Assembly: GCA_041655035.1 (NCBI GenBank)
Contig: JBAZCN010000010.1
Span: 1 to 47,888, forward strand
Length of the DNA stretch: 47,888 nt
From: NAT127 sp041655035
Lineage (GTDB): Bacteria; Pseudomonadota; Gammaproteobacteria; Pseudomonadales; Porticoccaceae
Direction of reading: 5' to 3'
The translations under genes and the position numbers were made by a program. The first letter of the stretch is position 1; the number at the start of each line of letters is the position of its first letter. The notes under the pieces were generated by a model. It did not search any database, was not told the DNA's origin, and was given only the letters and a program-made list of their open reading frames with translations. Below are positions 34,564 through 42,725 of the stretch, in pieces.

Positions 34564-35763
34564 TCAGGCCAGCTCAAACCTGACGGGAAGGGTCGCCGGG
34601 CCCCGGGCAAAGTAGGAATCGATCCATTTCACTTCCTCGGGCCGGGCTATGGGCTCGAGCACGGCAAACCTGTCGAACAGCCGCTGCACGGCGATATTGG
34701 CTTCCATTTTGCTCAGGAAGGAACCCATGCAGAAGTGCGGTCCCTGGCCGAAGGTGCAATAACCGGATATATCCCGGTCGATATCGAATTTGTCCGGGTT
34801 GGGGAATTTTGCCGGATCCCTGTTCGCCGCACCCAGCAACGGCATGACCAGGGTATCCTTGGCAATCCTCACGCCGGACAGGGTGACATCCGCGGTCGTG
34901 TGCCTGAACAGGCATTGCACGGGCGGGTTGTAGCGCAATTGCTCCTCGAGAAGATTGGCCACCCTGGTTCTTTCCCTCCGCGCGAGGTCGAAGTCCTCCG
35001 GATGGCCGTGAAAGCCGGCAAACAGGCCACCCAACAGGTTGGTGGTCGTTTCGACCCCGCCGATCAGCAGCAGAATGGCCATATTGATGACTTCCAGCCG
35101 GGTCAGCTTTTCACCGTCCACTTCCGCCTTGAGAAACGAGCTGATCATATCGTCGCCGGGATTCTCTGCGCGCTCGTCGACGATCTGCTCAAAATAGGCC
35201 CTGAGGCTTTCGGAGCTTTTCCTGATTCTCGCCAGCCGCTCCTCACCATAAATCGAGCGGTTGGACGCCGACAGCAGGTCATCCACCCAGTGCTTGAAAT
35301 CGAGCCGTTTCGCCCGGTCTATCGCCAGCATCTCGGCGATGATGCTCACCGGGAAAAGCGCGGAAAAATCCCACATGAAATCAAATTCGTTTCCCGCGGA
35401 TTTTTCAATGGCATGATCGATCAGCTCGTCGCTGACATTTTCGATCTTGTCCTTCAGCCTGTTAAGCTCGCGCGGCAGGAAAGCCCTTTGCGCAAGCTTG
35501 CGGGTACGCAGGTGGCCGGGGGGATCCATGGAGATCATCGGCGCCACCTCCGGCGCGGGATCATATTCACCGAGCAGGATGGGCCAGAACTTGGAAGAGG
35601 AATAGCATTCAGGCTTGGTCAAGACCTCGATGATATCGTCGTACCCCGAGACCGCCCAGCCCTGCAGTGAGTCAATCCAGCAAACCGGCGCCTCCTTTCT
35701 CAGGCGCTCGTAAAACGGGTAGGGATTTTGCTGAAACTCGGCAGCCATAGGATCAAATTTCAT
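34564..35763 (-). CDS. Cytochrome P450 (soluble bacterial type)
   Basis: 399 residues from ATG 35763, chosen for the AGGTGA 5 nt upstream; ATG 35778 and 35784 are in-frame alternatives. Motifs: I-helix LLLIGGVETTTNLLGG, K-helix EEQLR (ExxR) and the haem loop FGQGPHFCMGSFLSKMEANI with the axial Cys. The N-terminus lacks a membrane anchor. It hydroxylates a hydrophobic substrate with O2 and two electrons. It lies 23 bp after an NTF2-fold gene and 35 bp before the Rieske gene, so it is the likely entry oxygenase of the island's pathway. Confidence 0.92.
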   Translation of the reverse strand: MKFDPMAAEFQQNPYPFYERLRKEAPVCWIDSLQGWAVSGYDDIIEVLTKPECYSSSKFWPILLGEYDPAPEVAPMISMDPPGHLRTRKLAQRAFLPRELNRLKDKIENVSDELIDHAIEKSAGNEFDFMWDFSALFPVSIIAEMLAIDRAKRLDFKHWVDDLLSASNRSIYGEERLARIRKSSESLRAYFEQIVDERAENPGDDMISSFLKAEVDGEKLTRLEVINMAILLLIGGVETTTNLLGGLFAGFHGHPEDFDLARRERTRVANLLEEQLRYNPPVQCLFRHTTADVTLSGVRIAKDTLVMPLLGAANRDPAKFPNPDKFDIDRDISGYCTFGQGPHFCMGSFLSKMEANIAVQRLFDRFAVLEPIARPEEVKWIDSYFARGPATLPVRFELA

Positions 35764-35786
35764 ATCGTCACCTGCCATAATCATTA

Positions 35787-36200
35787 TTAGCTGATTGCGC
35801 CGATTTGCCTGAGCACCGGAATGGCGTCCCAGATGCTTTCCTCACGAATGATCTTGCCGTCCTCGTTCCACTCCATCAGTGTCATGCCACGGGTCGAGGT
35901 TTCCTTGCCGGCGGCGGGGATTCCCAGAAAGTCACCCGCCAGCCTGGATTTCCATGTCCATTGAAAAGTGCCGCGACGAGTGTCGCCAGCGTAGTCGAAA
36001 ACATCGAAATAATCGTACTTGACCGCGGGGTCGGCGTTGTTGAAGACCGAAAAGAATTCCCGGAGCTTGCCCAGATCGTTGACGATCTCCAGGCCGAAAT
36101 TGATATCGATAAAATAGAACTCCGGCGAGTACAGGCTCATCAGCTCGTCTGTTTTCCGGTCGAACAGTTTTATCCAATATTGCGCCCAGTCTTTATTCAT
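35787..36200 (-). CDS. NTF2-like (SnoaL-type) protein
   Basis: 137 residues from ATG 36200. Cone-shaped NTF2 fold suggested by MNKDWAQYWIKLFDRKTDEL, FYFIDINFGLEIVNDLGKLR, GTFQWTWKSRLAGDF, GIPAAGKETSTRGMTLMEW and NEDGKIIREESIWD. The same motifs occur in the protein at 40773-41207, so these are paralogues. The fold includes limonene epoxide hydrolase, ketosteroid isomerase and polyketide cyclases; no certain catalytic pair is seen. It is the first gene of the P450 unit and TGATAATTA lies 11 bp upstream. Confidence 0.75.
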   Translation of the reverse strand: MNKDWAQYWIKLFDRKTDELMSLYSPEFYFIDINFGLEIVNDLGKLREFFSVFNNADPAVKYDYFDVFDYAGDTRRGTFQWTWKSRLAGDFLGIPAAGKETSTRGMTLMEWNEDGKIIREESIWDAIPVLRQIGAIS

Positions 36201-36340
36201 GTCGCTACCCCTAATTATCAGCAAGACATCGTAGTTATCGTTGAACTTTACCTGGCAGCCTGATTATAGGATCTGTGCACCGTCCGGGAATGGCCGTCAC
36301 GGCCAGCATCGGGCCGATGGGGACAAACATCCCCAGGCGC

Positions 36341-37102
36341 TCAGTTGAGCAGTGCCCCGCCGTCCAGCGGTGTCACTGTGCCAGTGATATAGGCTCCGCT
36401 TCTGCCACACAGCGCCACCGTCAACCCCCCGATGTCATCCGCCGACCCCAGCCGGCCTCGCGGGATACGGGACAGTATCATGTCCTTCAACCCCGGCTCG
36501 GCGGCAAAGAACCCGTCGGTCATGTCGCTCGGGAAGTAGCCTGGCATGATGGCGTTGACGGTGATGTGGTGGCGGCCGAGGTCCGCCGCCAGGTTGCGTG
36601 TCAGCTGGTGTATCCCCGCCTTGCTGGCGCCATAGGCGTAGGCCCTGTTACTGGGGCCCATTACGCCGCCGATCGAGCCGATATTGACAACGCGGGCCGG
36701 ATCATCGGCACAGGCGCCGCGCTGCAACAGCGGCAGCAGTTTCTGGACCAGAAAGAACGGCGCCCTGACATTGATGTCCATGACTCTGTTCCAGTCATCG
36801 GCGCAGGCCTGATCAATGGTGCCGGCGGAAAAATACCCGGCGTTGTTGACCAGGATATGCAACTGCGTTTCGCGCCGCGCCACTTCACCGACCAGTTCCT
36901 CGAGGGACGCCATCGACGCCAGGTCGCTGGCAATGCTGTGCCGGTCTGCGTAAATTTCCGGCGACCGCGACACCACGTAGACCTTGCAGCCCGCCTCGAC
37001 CAGCGCGTCCGCAATCATTTTTCCGATGCCGCGGCGCCCGCCGGTCACCAGCGCCACCTTGCCTTCGAGGGAGAAAAGGTAGTTCAGATAGTCAGTATTC
37101 AT
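36341..37102 (-). CDS. Short-chain dehydrogenase/reductase
   Basis: 253 residues from ATG 37102 with GAGAGG upstream. Classical SDR: ALVTGGRRGIGKMIADAL, LVNNAG, NIGSIGGVMG, and YGASKAG with the active Tyr and Lys, ending YITGTVTPLDGG. It follows the aldehyde dehydrogenase gene by 10 bp and is cotranscribed with it, so it likely makes the aldehyde or ketone that precedes that step. Confidence 0.88.
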   Translation of the reverse strand: MNTDYLNYLFSLEGKVALVTGGRRGIGKMIADALVEAGCKVYVVSRSPEIYADRHSIASDLASMASLEELVGEVARRETQLHILVNNAGYFSAGTIDQACADDWNRVMDINVRAPFFLVQKLLPLLQRGACADDPARVVNIGSIGGVMGPSNRAYAYGASKAGIHQLTRNLAADLGRHHITVNAIMPGYFPSDMTDGFFAAEPGLKDMILSRIPRGRLGSADDIGGLTVALCGRSGAYITGTVTPLDGGALLN

Positions 37103-37112
37103 CGCGCCTCTC

Positions 37113-38519
37113 TCAGCCGCCGGTATTGATATTGAATACCTTGATATTGGTATATTCCAAAAGCCCTTCGCGCCCAGCTTCGACACCCAGTCCCGACTGC
37201 TTGCTGGTCGGGAACGGTATCGCCGGGTCGATGGCGCAATGCTGGTTGATCCAAACCGTGCCGGCGTCGAGTCTTTTCCCTATGGCTTCGGCCCGCGCCG
37301 GATCCGCTGACCATACCGAAGCGCCAAGGCCGTATGGCGAGCGGTTGGCCCTGTTCACCGCGTCATCGATATCGTCGAACCTGATGACCGGCAGAATCGG
37401 GCCAAACGGCTCCTCATCCACCAGGCGGTCGCCGTCCTCGAGGTCGCAGACTATCGTGGGCTCGATGAAATAGCCGGGGCGGTCAGGCACGCCGCCACCA
37501 CAGATTATCCTGCCGGTGACCCGCGCCTCTTCCAGGAAGACTTTCACCTTCTCGAACTGCTCCCTGTTCTGGATGGGCCCGTAATGGCTCCCGGGATCGA
37601 GGCCATTTCCGGTGACCGCCTGAGCGAGCACCTCCGCCATCTCGGCGCACAAGGCGTCATGGACGGCTTCGTGCACATACAGCCGCTTGATCACCGCGCA
37701 GATTTGCCCGCTGTTGAAAAAGGCGCCAAAGACAAGCGCTGGCGCCACGGCCTTGGCGTCCACGTCCTCCAGCACGATGGCGGCGTCATTGCCGCTCAGT
37801 TCCAGCGTCACCCGTTTCAGGTCGCTGGCCGCGGCCGCCAGTATCTGCCTGCCCGTCGCGCTGGAGCCGGTGAAAGCGATTTTATCGATATCCGGATGTC
37901 TGACCAGTGCCGGCCCCAGGTCATTGTCATCCGCGAGGACGTTGACCACCCCCCTGGGGAAAATCCTGCTGGCCAGCTCCGCGAGCTTGAGTGTTGCCAA
38001 AGGCGTGGTGGGCGCCGGCTTGAGGACGATGGTATTGCCCGCCATCAACGCCGGGGCCATTTTGTTGATGGCCAGATACAGCGGCGCATTCCATGGCAGA
38101 ATCGCCGCCACCACGCCGATAGGCACGCGGTGGACCGCTACTTTGATATTTTTGTCGTCCAGCAACACTTCCGGGTCGAGGCGCTGCGCGCTGTAGTAAG
38201 CGCAGCTTTTCAGGACCAGCTGCACTTCGAAATGGGACAGGGCAATGGGCCTGCCCACCTCCAGCGTAATCAGCCGCGCGATGTCGGCTTCATGGCCCGC
38301 CACGGCTGCCGCAAAGCTTCTCAGGCATTCGGCGCGCTGCTCGATCGCCAGCCCCGCCCATGATGGTTGCGCCCTGCGGGCTGCCGCTACCGCGGCCTTG
38401 AGCTGGCTGTCATCCGCCACCGGGCTGGCGGCAATCACGGCTTCGGTGGCGGGGTTGACAATATCCCGTTGCGACGCGCCGTTTACCAGTTCGCCATCGA
38501 TCAATAATTTGAAATCCAT
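37113..38519 (-). CDS. Aldehyde dehydrogenase (NAD(P)+-dependent)
   Basis: 468 residues, ALDH superfamily. It has IGVVAAILPWNAPLYLAI, VLKPAPTTPLATLKLAEL, IAFTGSSATGRQI, the Glu in LELSGNDAAIVLED and the catalytic Cys in FNSGQICAVIKRLYV; the C-terminus has EEPFGPILPVIRFDD. It oxidises an aldehyde to an acid. Start ATG 38519 follows AAAGGTGAAGCT. It leads a leftward pair with an SDR. A TGATAATTA motif lies 21 bp upstream and REP-like copy 3 further up. Confidence 0.92.
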   Translation of the reverse strand: MDFKLLIDGELVNGASQRDIVNPATEAVIAASPVADDSQLKAAVAAARRAQPSWAGLAIEQRAECLRSFAAAVAGHEADIARLITLEVGRPIALSHFEVQLVLKSCAYYSAQRLDPEVLLDDKNIKVAVHRVPIGVVAAILPWNAPLYLAINKMAPALMAGNTIVLKPAPTTPLATLKLAELASRIFPRGVVNVLADDNDLGPALVRHPDIDKIAFTGSSATGRQILAAAASDLKRVTLELSGNDAAIVLEDVDAKAVAPALVFGAFFNSGQICAVIKRLYVHEAVHDALCAEMAEVLAQAVTGNGLDPGSHYGPIQNREQFEKVKVFLEEARVTGRIICGGGVPDRPGYFIEPTIVCDLEDGDRLVDEEPFGPILPVIRFDDIDDAVNRANRSPYGLGASVWSADPARAEAIGKRLDAGTVWINQHCAIDPAIPFPTSKQSGLGVEAGREGLLEYTNIKVFNINTGG

Positions 38520-38941
38520 AGCTTCACCTTTTCATCTTTCTGATAATTATTTCGCCACGTTGCGCCGTGATGACGAGTCAGCCGGGAGCGGGTTGTCGCC
38601 GGTCCCGCGGTGCGCTTCGTTCCTCGGCACACCCTATATTCTGCGGTTCCGGACGTACTTCATTCACCCTGTGCTCTTCATAGCGCATGCGATCCATAAG
38701 GTGTATCGACGGCGGAGCCGCACCGGCGACTTGTCCTGCAGCGGCGCATACCTGCTTGTGCGTGGCCGGTGAGATTTCGACAAACCCTGGTGTAATCCAC
38801 ATTAATCGTTTTATAGGGACAACGAAATGGCTCGCAACGACCCTGTTGGGCCTTACGTGACAAATTCCCCTGTTGAACCGAATTGGCGGTGTTCAAATGA
38901 ACAGGGCGCGGGATGCGGTAGCGAATGGACCCGTTGTCGCA
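38520..38941. other. Intergenic region between the aldehyde dehydrogenase and AraC genes
   Basis: 422 bp. It holds the TGATAATTA motif at 38541-38549, REP-like copy 3 at 38602-38637, and an imperfect hairpin CCCTGTT/AACAGGG (38868-38874 with 38900-38906) with an inner GAAC/GTTC pair just after the AraC stop, possibly a terminator. No gene is supported here. Confidence 0.55.
38602..38637. repeat. REP-like intergenic repeat, copy 3
   Basis: 36 bp closely matching the copies at 29446 and 32677, with the stem GGTGCGC/GGCACACC imperfect. It lies upstream of the aldehyde dehydrogenase unit. An 'ACCTGCTT-TGCGTGGCC-GT' stretch follows both this copy and copy 1, so the repeated unit may be longer than 36 bp. 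Confidence 0.85.
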
Positions 38942-40009
38942 CTACTCATGGTCCGCTTCGTCTTCGTCCAGAGGATCGACCAGATTGGCGTGTTCGGTTC
39001 GCCATTCAGTGGGACGCTTGCCGGTCCAGCTTTTGAAGGCTCGGGAAAATGTCCCTCTGTCGGAAAATCCCAGCAGGTTGGCAATATCCTCGATGGTCAT
39101 GTCCGTATGCTTGAGATAGCTGTAGGACTGTTCCTCCCTGACCTGGGTAAGAATTTCGTAGAAGGTGGTATTTTCTTCCGTCAACCGCCGCGCCAGGGTC
39201 CGCTCCGTCATATGCATGCTTTGCGCTGTTTCCGCCCGCGAAGGCTCTCCGCCCGACAGCTTGACCAGCAGAATATCCCTGACCCGCCGCGAAAAACGAC
39301 CCTGCAACCGGTCGGCCAGGTAGCGGGAAGCCAGTTCGTCCAGCAGTGAACCCAGCTCCTCGTTGGCGCCGGGAATGGGGCGATCCATATCGGCGGACCG
39401 AAAGACCAGTGCGTTGACATCCTGCTCATAATGGATCGGGCAGCGGAACAGTGCCTCGTATTCCTGGGGATACTCAGGGGCCGAATGCGTCAGAAAGACT
39501 TCGAAAGGATCGAGGGGGTGGTGGGCTATCCACCGGCAGTATTCGAGAAAGCCGGCCAGAACGGTATCGAACGCCTGATAACGCGGCAGTTCGCCACCGG
39601 TTTCGAGTTCGATCTCCAGGCGACAGTAATCATCTTTCTCGACGAACCGCACCACCGCCGAATCCGATACAAGCTTGGCAAAGCGGGCAAAGCGCCGGGT
39701 GGCCGAACGCAGCGAATCACTGCACAACATCGCATGGCCGACCACGTGGTAACTGGAAGGACGGATATGCTTCGCCACCTTGAGACCGAAGTTCTGGTCG
39801 CCACTGACCTCCACAGCGGCTTTCCACAGCCTGGTGACCTGCTCCTGGCAAAAACGGTGGCCGAAGTCTTCCAGACGCCGGTGATCCATACCAATCTCAT
39901 TCATCAGGAGCCGGTAGTCGACGCCCGCCTCCGCCATGGCGTGGGCCATGGCCAGCACGTAGCCGGACAACGCCGTGCGGGTCCCCGGCGATGGGATGCT
40001 TTTTGTCAT
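38942..40009 (-). CDS. AraC-family transcriptional regulator
   Basis: 355 residues from ATG 40009; ATG 40021 and 40036 are alternatives and none has a clear ribosome site. The N-terminal arabinose-binding-like domain spans roughly residues 20-220. The C-terminal AraC HTH has MTERTLARRLTEENTTFYEI and DIANLLGFSDRGTFSRAF, ending KRPTEWR. This subfamily (like OruR and related) usually activates catabolic genes in response to a small effector. It sits inside the island between two leftward gene blocks and is the obvious candidate regulator of both. Confidence 0.9.
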   Translation of the reverse strand: MTKSIPSPGTRTALSGYVLAMAHAMAEAGVDYRLLMNEIGMDHRRLEDFGHRFCQEQVTRLWKAAVEVSGDQNFGLKVAKHIRPSSYHVVGHAMLCSDSLRSATRRFARFAKLVSDSAVVRFVEKDDYCRLEIELETGGELPRYQAFDTVLAGFLEYCRWIAHHPLDPFEVFLTHSAPEYPQEYEALFRCPIHYEQDVNALVFRSADMDRPIPGANEELGSLLDELASRYLADRLQGRFSRRVRDILLVKLSGGEPSRAETAQSMHMTERTLARRLTEENTTFYEILTQVREEQSYSYLKHTDMTIEDIANLLGFSDRGTFSRAFKSWTGKRPTEWRTEHANLVDPLDEDEADHE

Positions 40010-40130
40010 AATTATAGTCATGGGGTTACAACGCAAGTCCTCGATTCTAGACCAAGGCGGCCGGGTTGAAAACTCTTGCCCCTGGACCAGCGGTCGCGCG
40101 CGGTAGTCGGGCCAAGCGGCCAGCTCGACT

Positions 40131-40673
40131 TCAACGCATCAGAAAAGAGGTCTGACGCCCCCCTTGCAACTCCCGGATCTCACCGGAAGTGCGCACCAGC
40201 CGCATGTGATGGATCTGCCAGCCGACGCCGGGAGTCAAGCGCACCTGGTCGTGATAAGTGCCGATGAAGATATCGAGGCCGCCGTCCCTCCCGGCGTGCC
40301 ACGCCTGCAGATAGCTCGTCATCGAGGCATCTCCCTCCGGCGCCCCGTCACTCCCCGGCAGGTGGTGAATATCGACGATCTGGGTACCGATCAGATGCTG
40401 AGTTGCTTCGAAGGCGCCGCACAGCGCATCGGCAACCAAGCTCGTCCACTGTTCGGGACCCTTGCCTCTCAACACCTCCCGGCCATCGATGCTCACCATG
40501 ATGTCGGCATCGACGGTGAAGATACGCCGGTAGATAGCCCTGCCGGCAGCGATGCTTTCGGCGGAGCCTTCGCCAATCAGGTCAGCGGCCCTGGCGTACA
40601 GCCTGCGCAGATATTCTATCTCCAGCCTGGCGACGGCAAGCGCCCCGTGGTTGCCCTGAGGAAGGAATTCCAT
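40131..40673 (-). CDS. SnoaL-like (NTF2-fold) protein
   Basis: 180 residues. The pattern EIEYLRRLYARAADLIGEG, HLIGTQIVDIHHLPG, and GWQIHHMRLVRTSGEI fits the SnoaL_4-type NTF2 fold used by polyketide cyclases and scytalone-dehydratase-like proteins. Start ATG 40673 has GGTGA nearby. It is 99 bp after the second NTF2 gene and 121 bp before the AraC gene. It lacks the WTW and PAAGK motifs of the paralogue pair, so it is a distinct branch. Confidence 0.7.
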   Translation of the reverse strand: MEFLPQGNHGALAVARLEIEYLRRLYARAADLIGEGSAESIAAGRAIYRRIFTVDADIMVSIDGREVLRGKGPEQWTSLVADALCGAFEATQHLIGTQIVDIHHLPGSDGAPEGDASMTSYLQAWHAGRDGGLDIFIGTYHDQVRLTPGVGWQIHHMRLVRTSGEIRELQGGRQTSFLMR

Positions 40674-40772
40674 AGTTCACCACTCCGTTATCCGGGATTG
40701 TTGACGAGTTCAAGCCGACGCTCTGCAGGACGATCAGCGCAGAGACCGGCTCACAGGAATGCATAAAATCGC

Positions 40773-41207
40773 TCACGCAATATCCAGCTTTGCCGCCAGC
40801 GAAGGCAACCCCAACTGACGCAGCAGGCTCGCGGTGTCCCACAAACTGCGCTCGAGAATGATTTTTCCGTCGCGGAATGCATGGATTGTCATGCCCTGCA
40901 CCTTGGTGGTCTTGCCGGCTGCGGGCAATCCCATGAAATCGGTCTTGTGATGAATTTCCCAGGTCCATTCGAGGCATCCGCCGCGTTCATCGCCGTGATA
41001 CCTGGTGGCGTTGAAGTAGTGCCGGGAAGCATCCGGGTCGGTGTTTTCAAAGGTCTTGAACAGCCGCCGCAAGGCCTCCCGGTCATCGTCTATACGGATG
41101 CCCAGATTGAGATCCTCATACTCGAAATCTTCCGGGTAGTTGGCCATCAGGGTTTCGATATCGTCGTTGAACTGTTGAAGCCAGTTCTGCTCCCATTCCA
41201 GGTTCAT
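40773..41207 (-). CDS. NTF2-like protein, paralogue of the one at 35787-36200
   Basis: 144 residues. It shares with the first protein WTW, DFMGLPAAGK, VQGMTI, DGKIILERSLWD and LLRQLG, so duplication within the island is likely. The N-terminus MNLEWEQNWLQQFNDDIETL and the LRRLFKTFENTDPDASRHYF segment are alike too. An AAAGG ribosome site precedes it. It follows a DUF7064-like gene by 10 bp. Function not known; substrate cyclisation, isomerisation or epoxide opening is possible. Confidence 0.75.
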   Translation of the reverse strand: MNLEWEQNWLQQFNDDIETLMANYPEDFEYEDLNLGIRIDDDREALRRLFKTFENTDPDASRHYFNATRYHGDERGGCLEWTWEIHHKTDFMGLPAAGKTTKVQGMTIHAFRDGKIILERSLWDTASLLRQLGLPSLAAKLDIA

Positions 41208-41217
41208 GAGTCACCTT

Positions 41218-42183
41218 TCAATTCGATAGTTTATGCCGGGCCACAAAAGCACGGCTGAGAATTTCCTGGTACGGACCATGGCCAATGCGCGACCCCCAGC
41301 GCCACTGCGCGAGGCCGGAATAATAGATAACGCTTGAATAGGGCGCCCAGGGCGCCCAGTTGATCATGCTTCCGGACAGCTGGTATCGATTGCCGTCCTC
41401 GTCTTCGACACTGATTTCCATGGCGCGCGGAAACATGCCCTCGCGACGGACCCGGCCCTGCGCCGCCACCACGCCGGATACCCTGCCGTTGCGCAGCACA
41501 TAGCCGTGGAAGGCCGGGCCTATGGCCTGCTCGTGGCGCGGCTCGAAAGCGGCGAGAAGATGCAGCGCAATATCCCGGTCGAAATAGGCCTGAACGACCA
41601 CGGCACTGCCGTTATCCCGCTCCAGTCGCGGGCCCCAGCTGTGATCGATGGTGGCGAAACAGTCTACGGCCAGGCGCCTGCCGCGCAGGACCAGTTCGCC
41701 GGTGACATGGGCGGTCATGTCGAAATGGCCGTTGAAGGCGTCGTCCCAGGCCTTGTCGCCGGAGTTGCTCGCCCGCGTCAGGGGGTCCTGATCCGGGTCG
41801 TTGAGATCCTGGGGCCGCATCACTCCCGAATATTCGAGATGCAGCTCAGTATCGTCGATACCCTTGTAACTTACCCGATAGTCGCGGGGAGGATCGAGGC
41901 ACTCCACCGCCACGCCGTTTCTCAACCGGTAGCGGGCAAGGCTTGGTGGACAGGGGATATGCTGCTGGTTATCCGTATAGGCAAGCCCTTCCCAGTGGTT
42001 GGCACAGCGGTCAAAGATCGTCACGTCGCTGAGGCAAACCCCCAGCCCGGGCCGGAACAGGTTGTAGACACAACCGGCAATACCTTCCTCGGCGATACTG
42101 AACGGGAAATAATTGGTCTCCGCCCAGGTCTCCCGCTGGCCTTCGGCAAGCGGGTGAAATTCGACATCGTCCGGCTTGATCAT
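41218..42183 (-). CDS. Uncharacterised protein, DUF7064/DUF7065 (lipocalin/AttH-like) type
   Basis: 321 residues, no signal peptide or membrane segment. Beta-rich text: DDTELHLEYSGVMRPQDLN, MTAHVTGELVLRGRRLAVDC, TIDHSWGPRLERDNG. The HSWGPR segment is the conserved core of DUF7064-type proteins, which resemble AttH/CrtC lipocalin folds. The product's activity is unknown. It overlaps the upstream 181-residue gene by 4 bp (ATGA) and precedes the NTF2 paralogue, so it works in the same unit. Assignment rests on recognition of the core motif, not on a search. Confidence 0.6.
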   Translation of the reverse strand: MIKPDDVEFHPLAEGQRETWAETNYFPFSIAEEGIAGCVYNLFRPGLGVCLSDVTIFDRCANHWEGLAYTDNQQHIPCPPSLARYRLRNGVAVECLDPPRDYRVSYKGIDDTELHLEYSGVMRPQDLNDPDQDPLTRASNSGDKAWDDAFNGHFDMTAHVTGELVLRGRRLAVDCFATIDHSWGPRLERDNGSAVVVQAYFDRDIALHLLAAFEPRHEQAIGPAFHGYVLRNGRVSGVVAAQGRVRREGMFPRAMEISVEDEDGNRYQLSGSMINWAPWAPYSSVIYYSGLAQWRWGSRIGHGPYQEILSRAFVARHKLSN

Positions 42184-42725
42184 TCGACGGCTCCCGGCGA
42201 CGCCTTGTCCATGTTGTGAAAGGAAATCAACGTGTCGATGGCCGGCACCGTCTCCGGCGCCACTTCCCAGCCCTGCGCCAGCAACCAGGACCGCTCCCGC
42301 AGGTGCTGCTGGCGGGCCGCGCGCAAGACCGCCCGCAGGGCCGGGCCACTGCGGTCATCATCTCGCCCAGCCAGCTGTTCCACCCGGTCGCTGATGGCTG
42401 CGCGCAGCCTGGCTATGGCAGCCACGAGCTCATCGGGGGCGGCACCCGCCCGCCTGTGAAGCGCCTCACAATCCGCCAGGTGCCCTGTCAGGGCCGGGGC
42501 TTCGTCCGTATCCTGCAGGTCGCGGCCGAGCGTCAGGAGACGGACCAACTCATCCCTGTCGTATTCGTACTGCATAGGCAGCCTGTCCCGAAGCAGTGTC
42601 AAAAGCCGCCACATCAACTGCGCCTGTTCCTGGGCAAGCTGGTTGCCGGGGTCGATGGCCGGGATGATCACATCGCTGAAGGATTTCAGAACCGCCTGCA
42701 GGGTTATGTCCGCACGGATTTCCAT
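42180..42725 (-). CDS. Uncharacterised small helical protein
   Basis: 181 residues, rich in Leu, Arg, Ala, Asp and Glu, predicted largely helical (LMWRLLTLLRDRLPM, LVAAIARLRAAISDRVEQLA, RAVLRAARQQHLRERSW). No motif I recognise. It starts immediately after the phosphotransferase stop (TGAATG) and overlaps the next start, so all three are coupled. Such a gene beside APH-type kinases is seen in catabolic clusters, and a partner-subunit role is a guess. Confidence 0.6.
   Translation of the reverse strand: MEIRADITLQAVLKSFSDVIIPAIDPGNQLAQEQAQLMWRLLTLLRDRLPMQYEYDRDELVRLLTLGRDLQDTDEAPALTGHLADCEALHRRAGAAPDELVAAIARLRAAISDRVEQLAGRDDDRSGPALRAVLRAARQQHLRERSWLLAQGWEVAPETVPAIDTLISFHNMDKASPGAVE

Noticed and set aside
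29446..38637. CRISPR array from the repeated 36-bp element
   Set aside because: The three copies are kilobases apart with genes between them and have REP-like hairpin structure, not short regular spacers.
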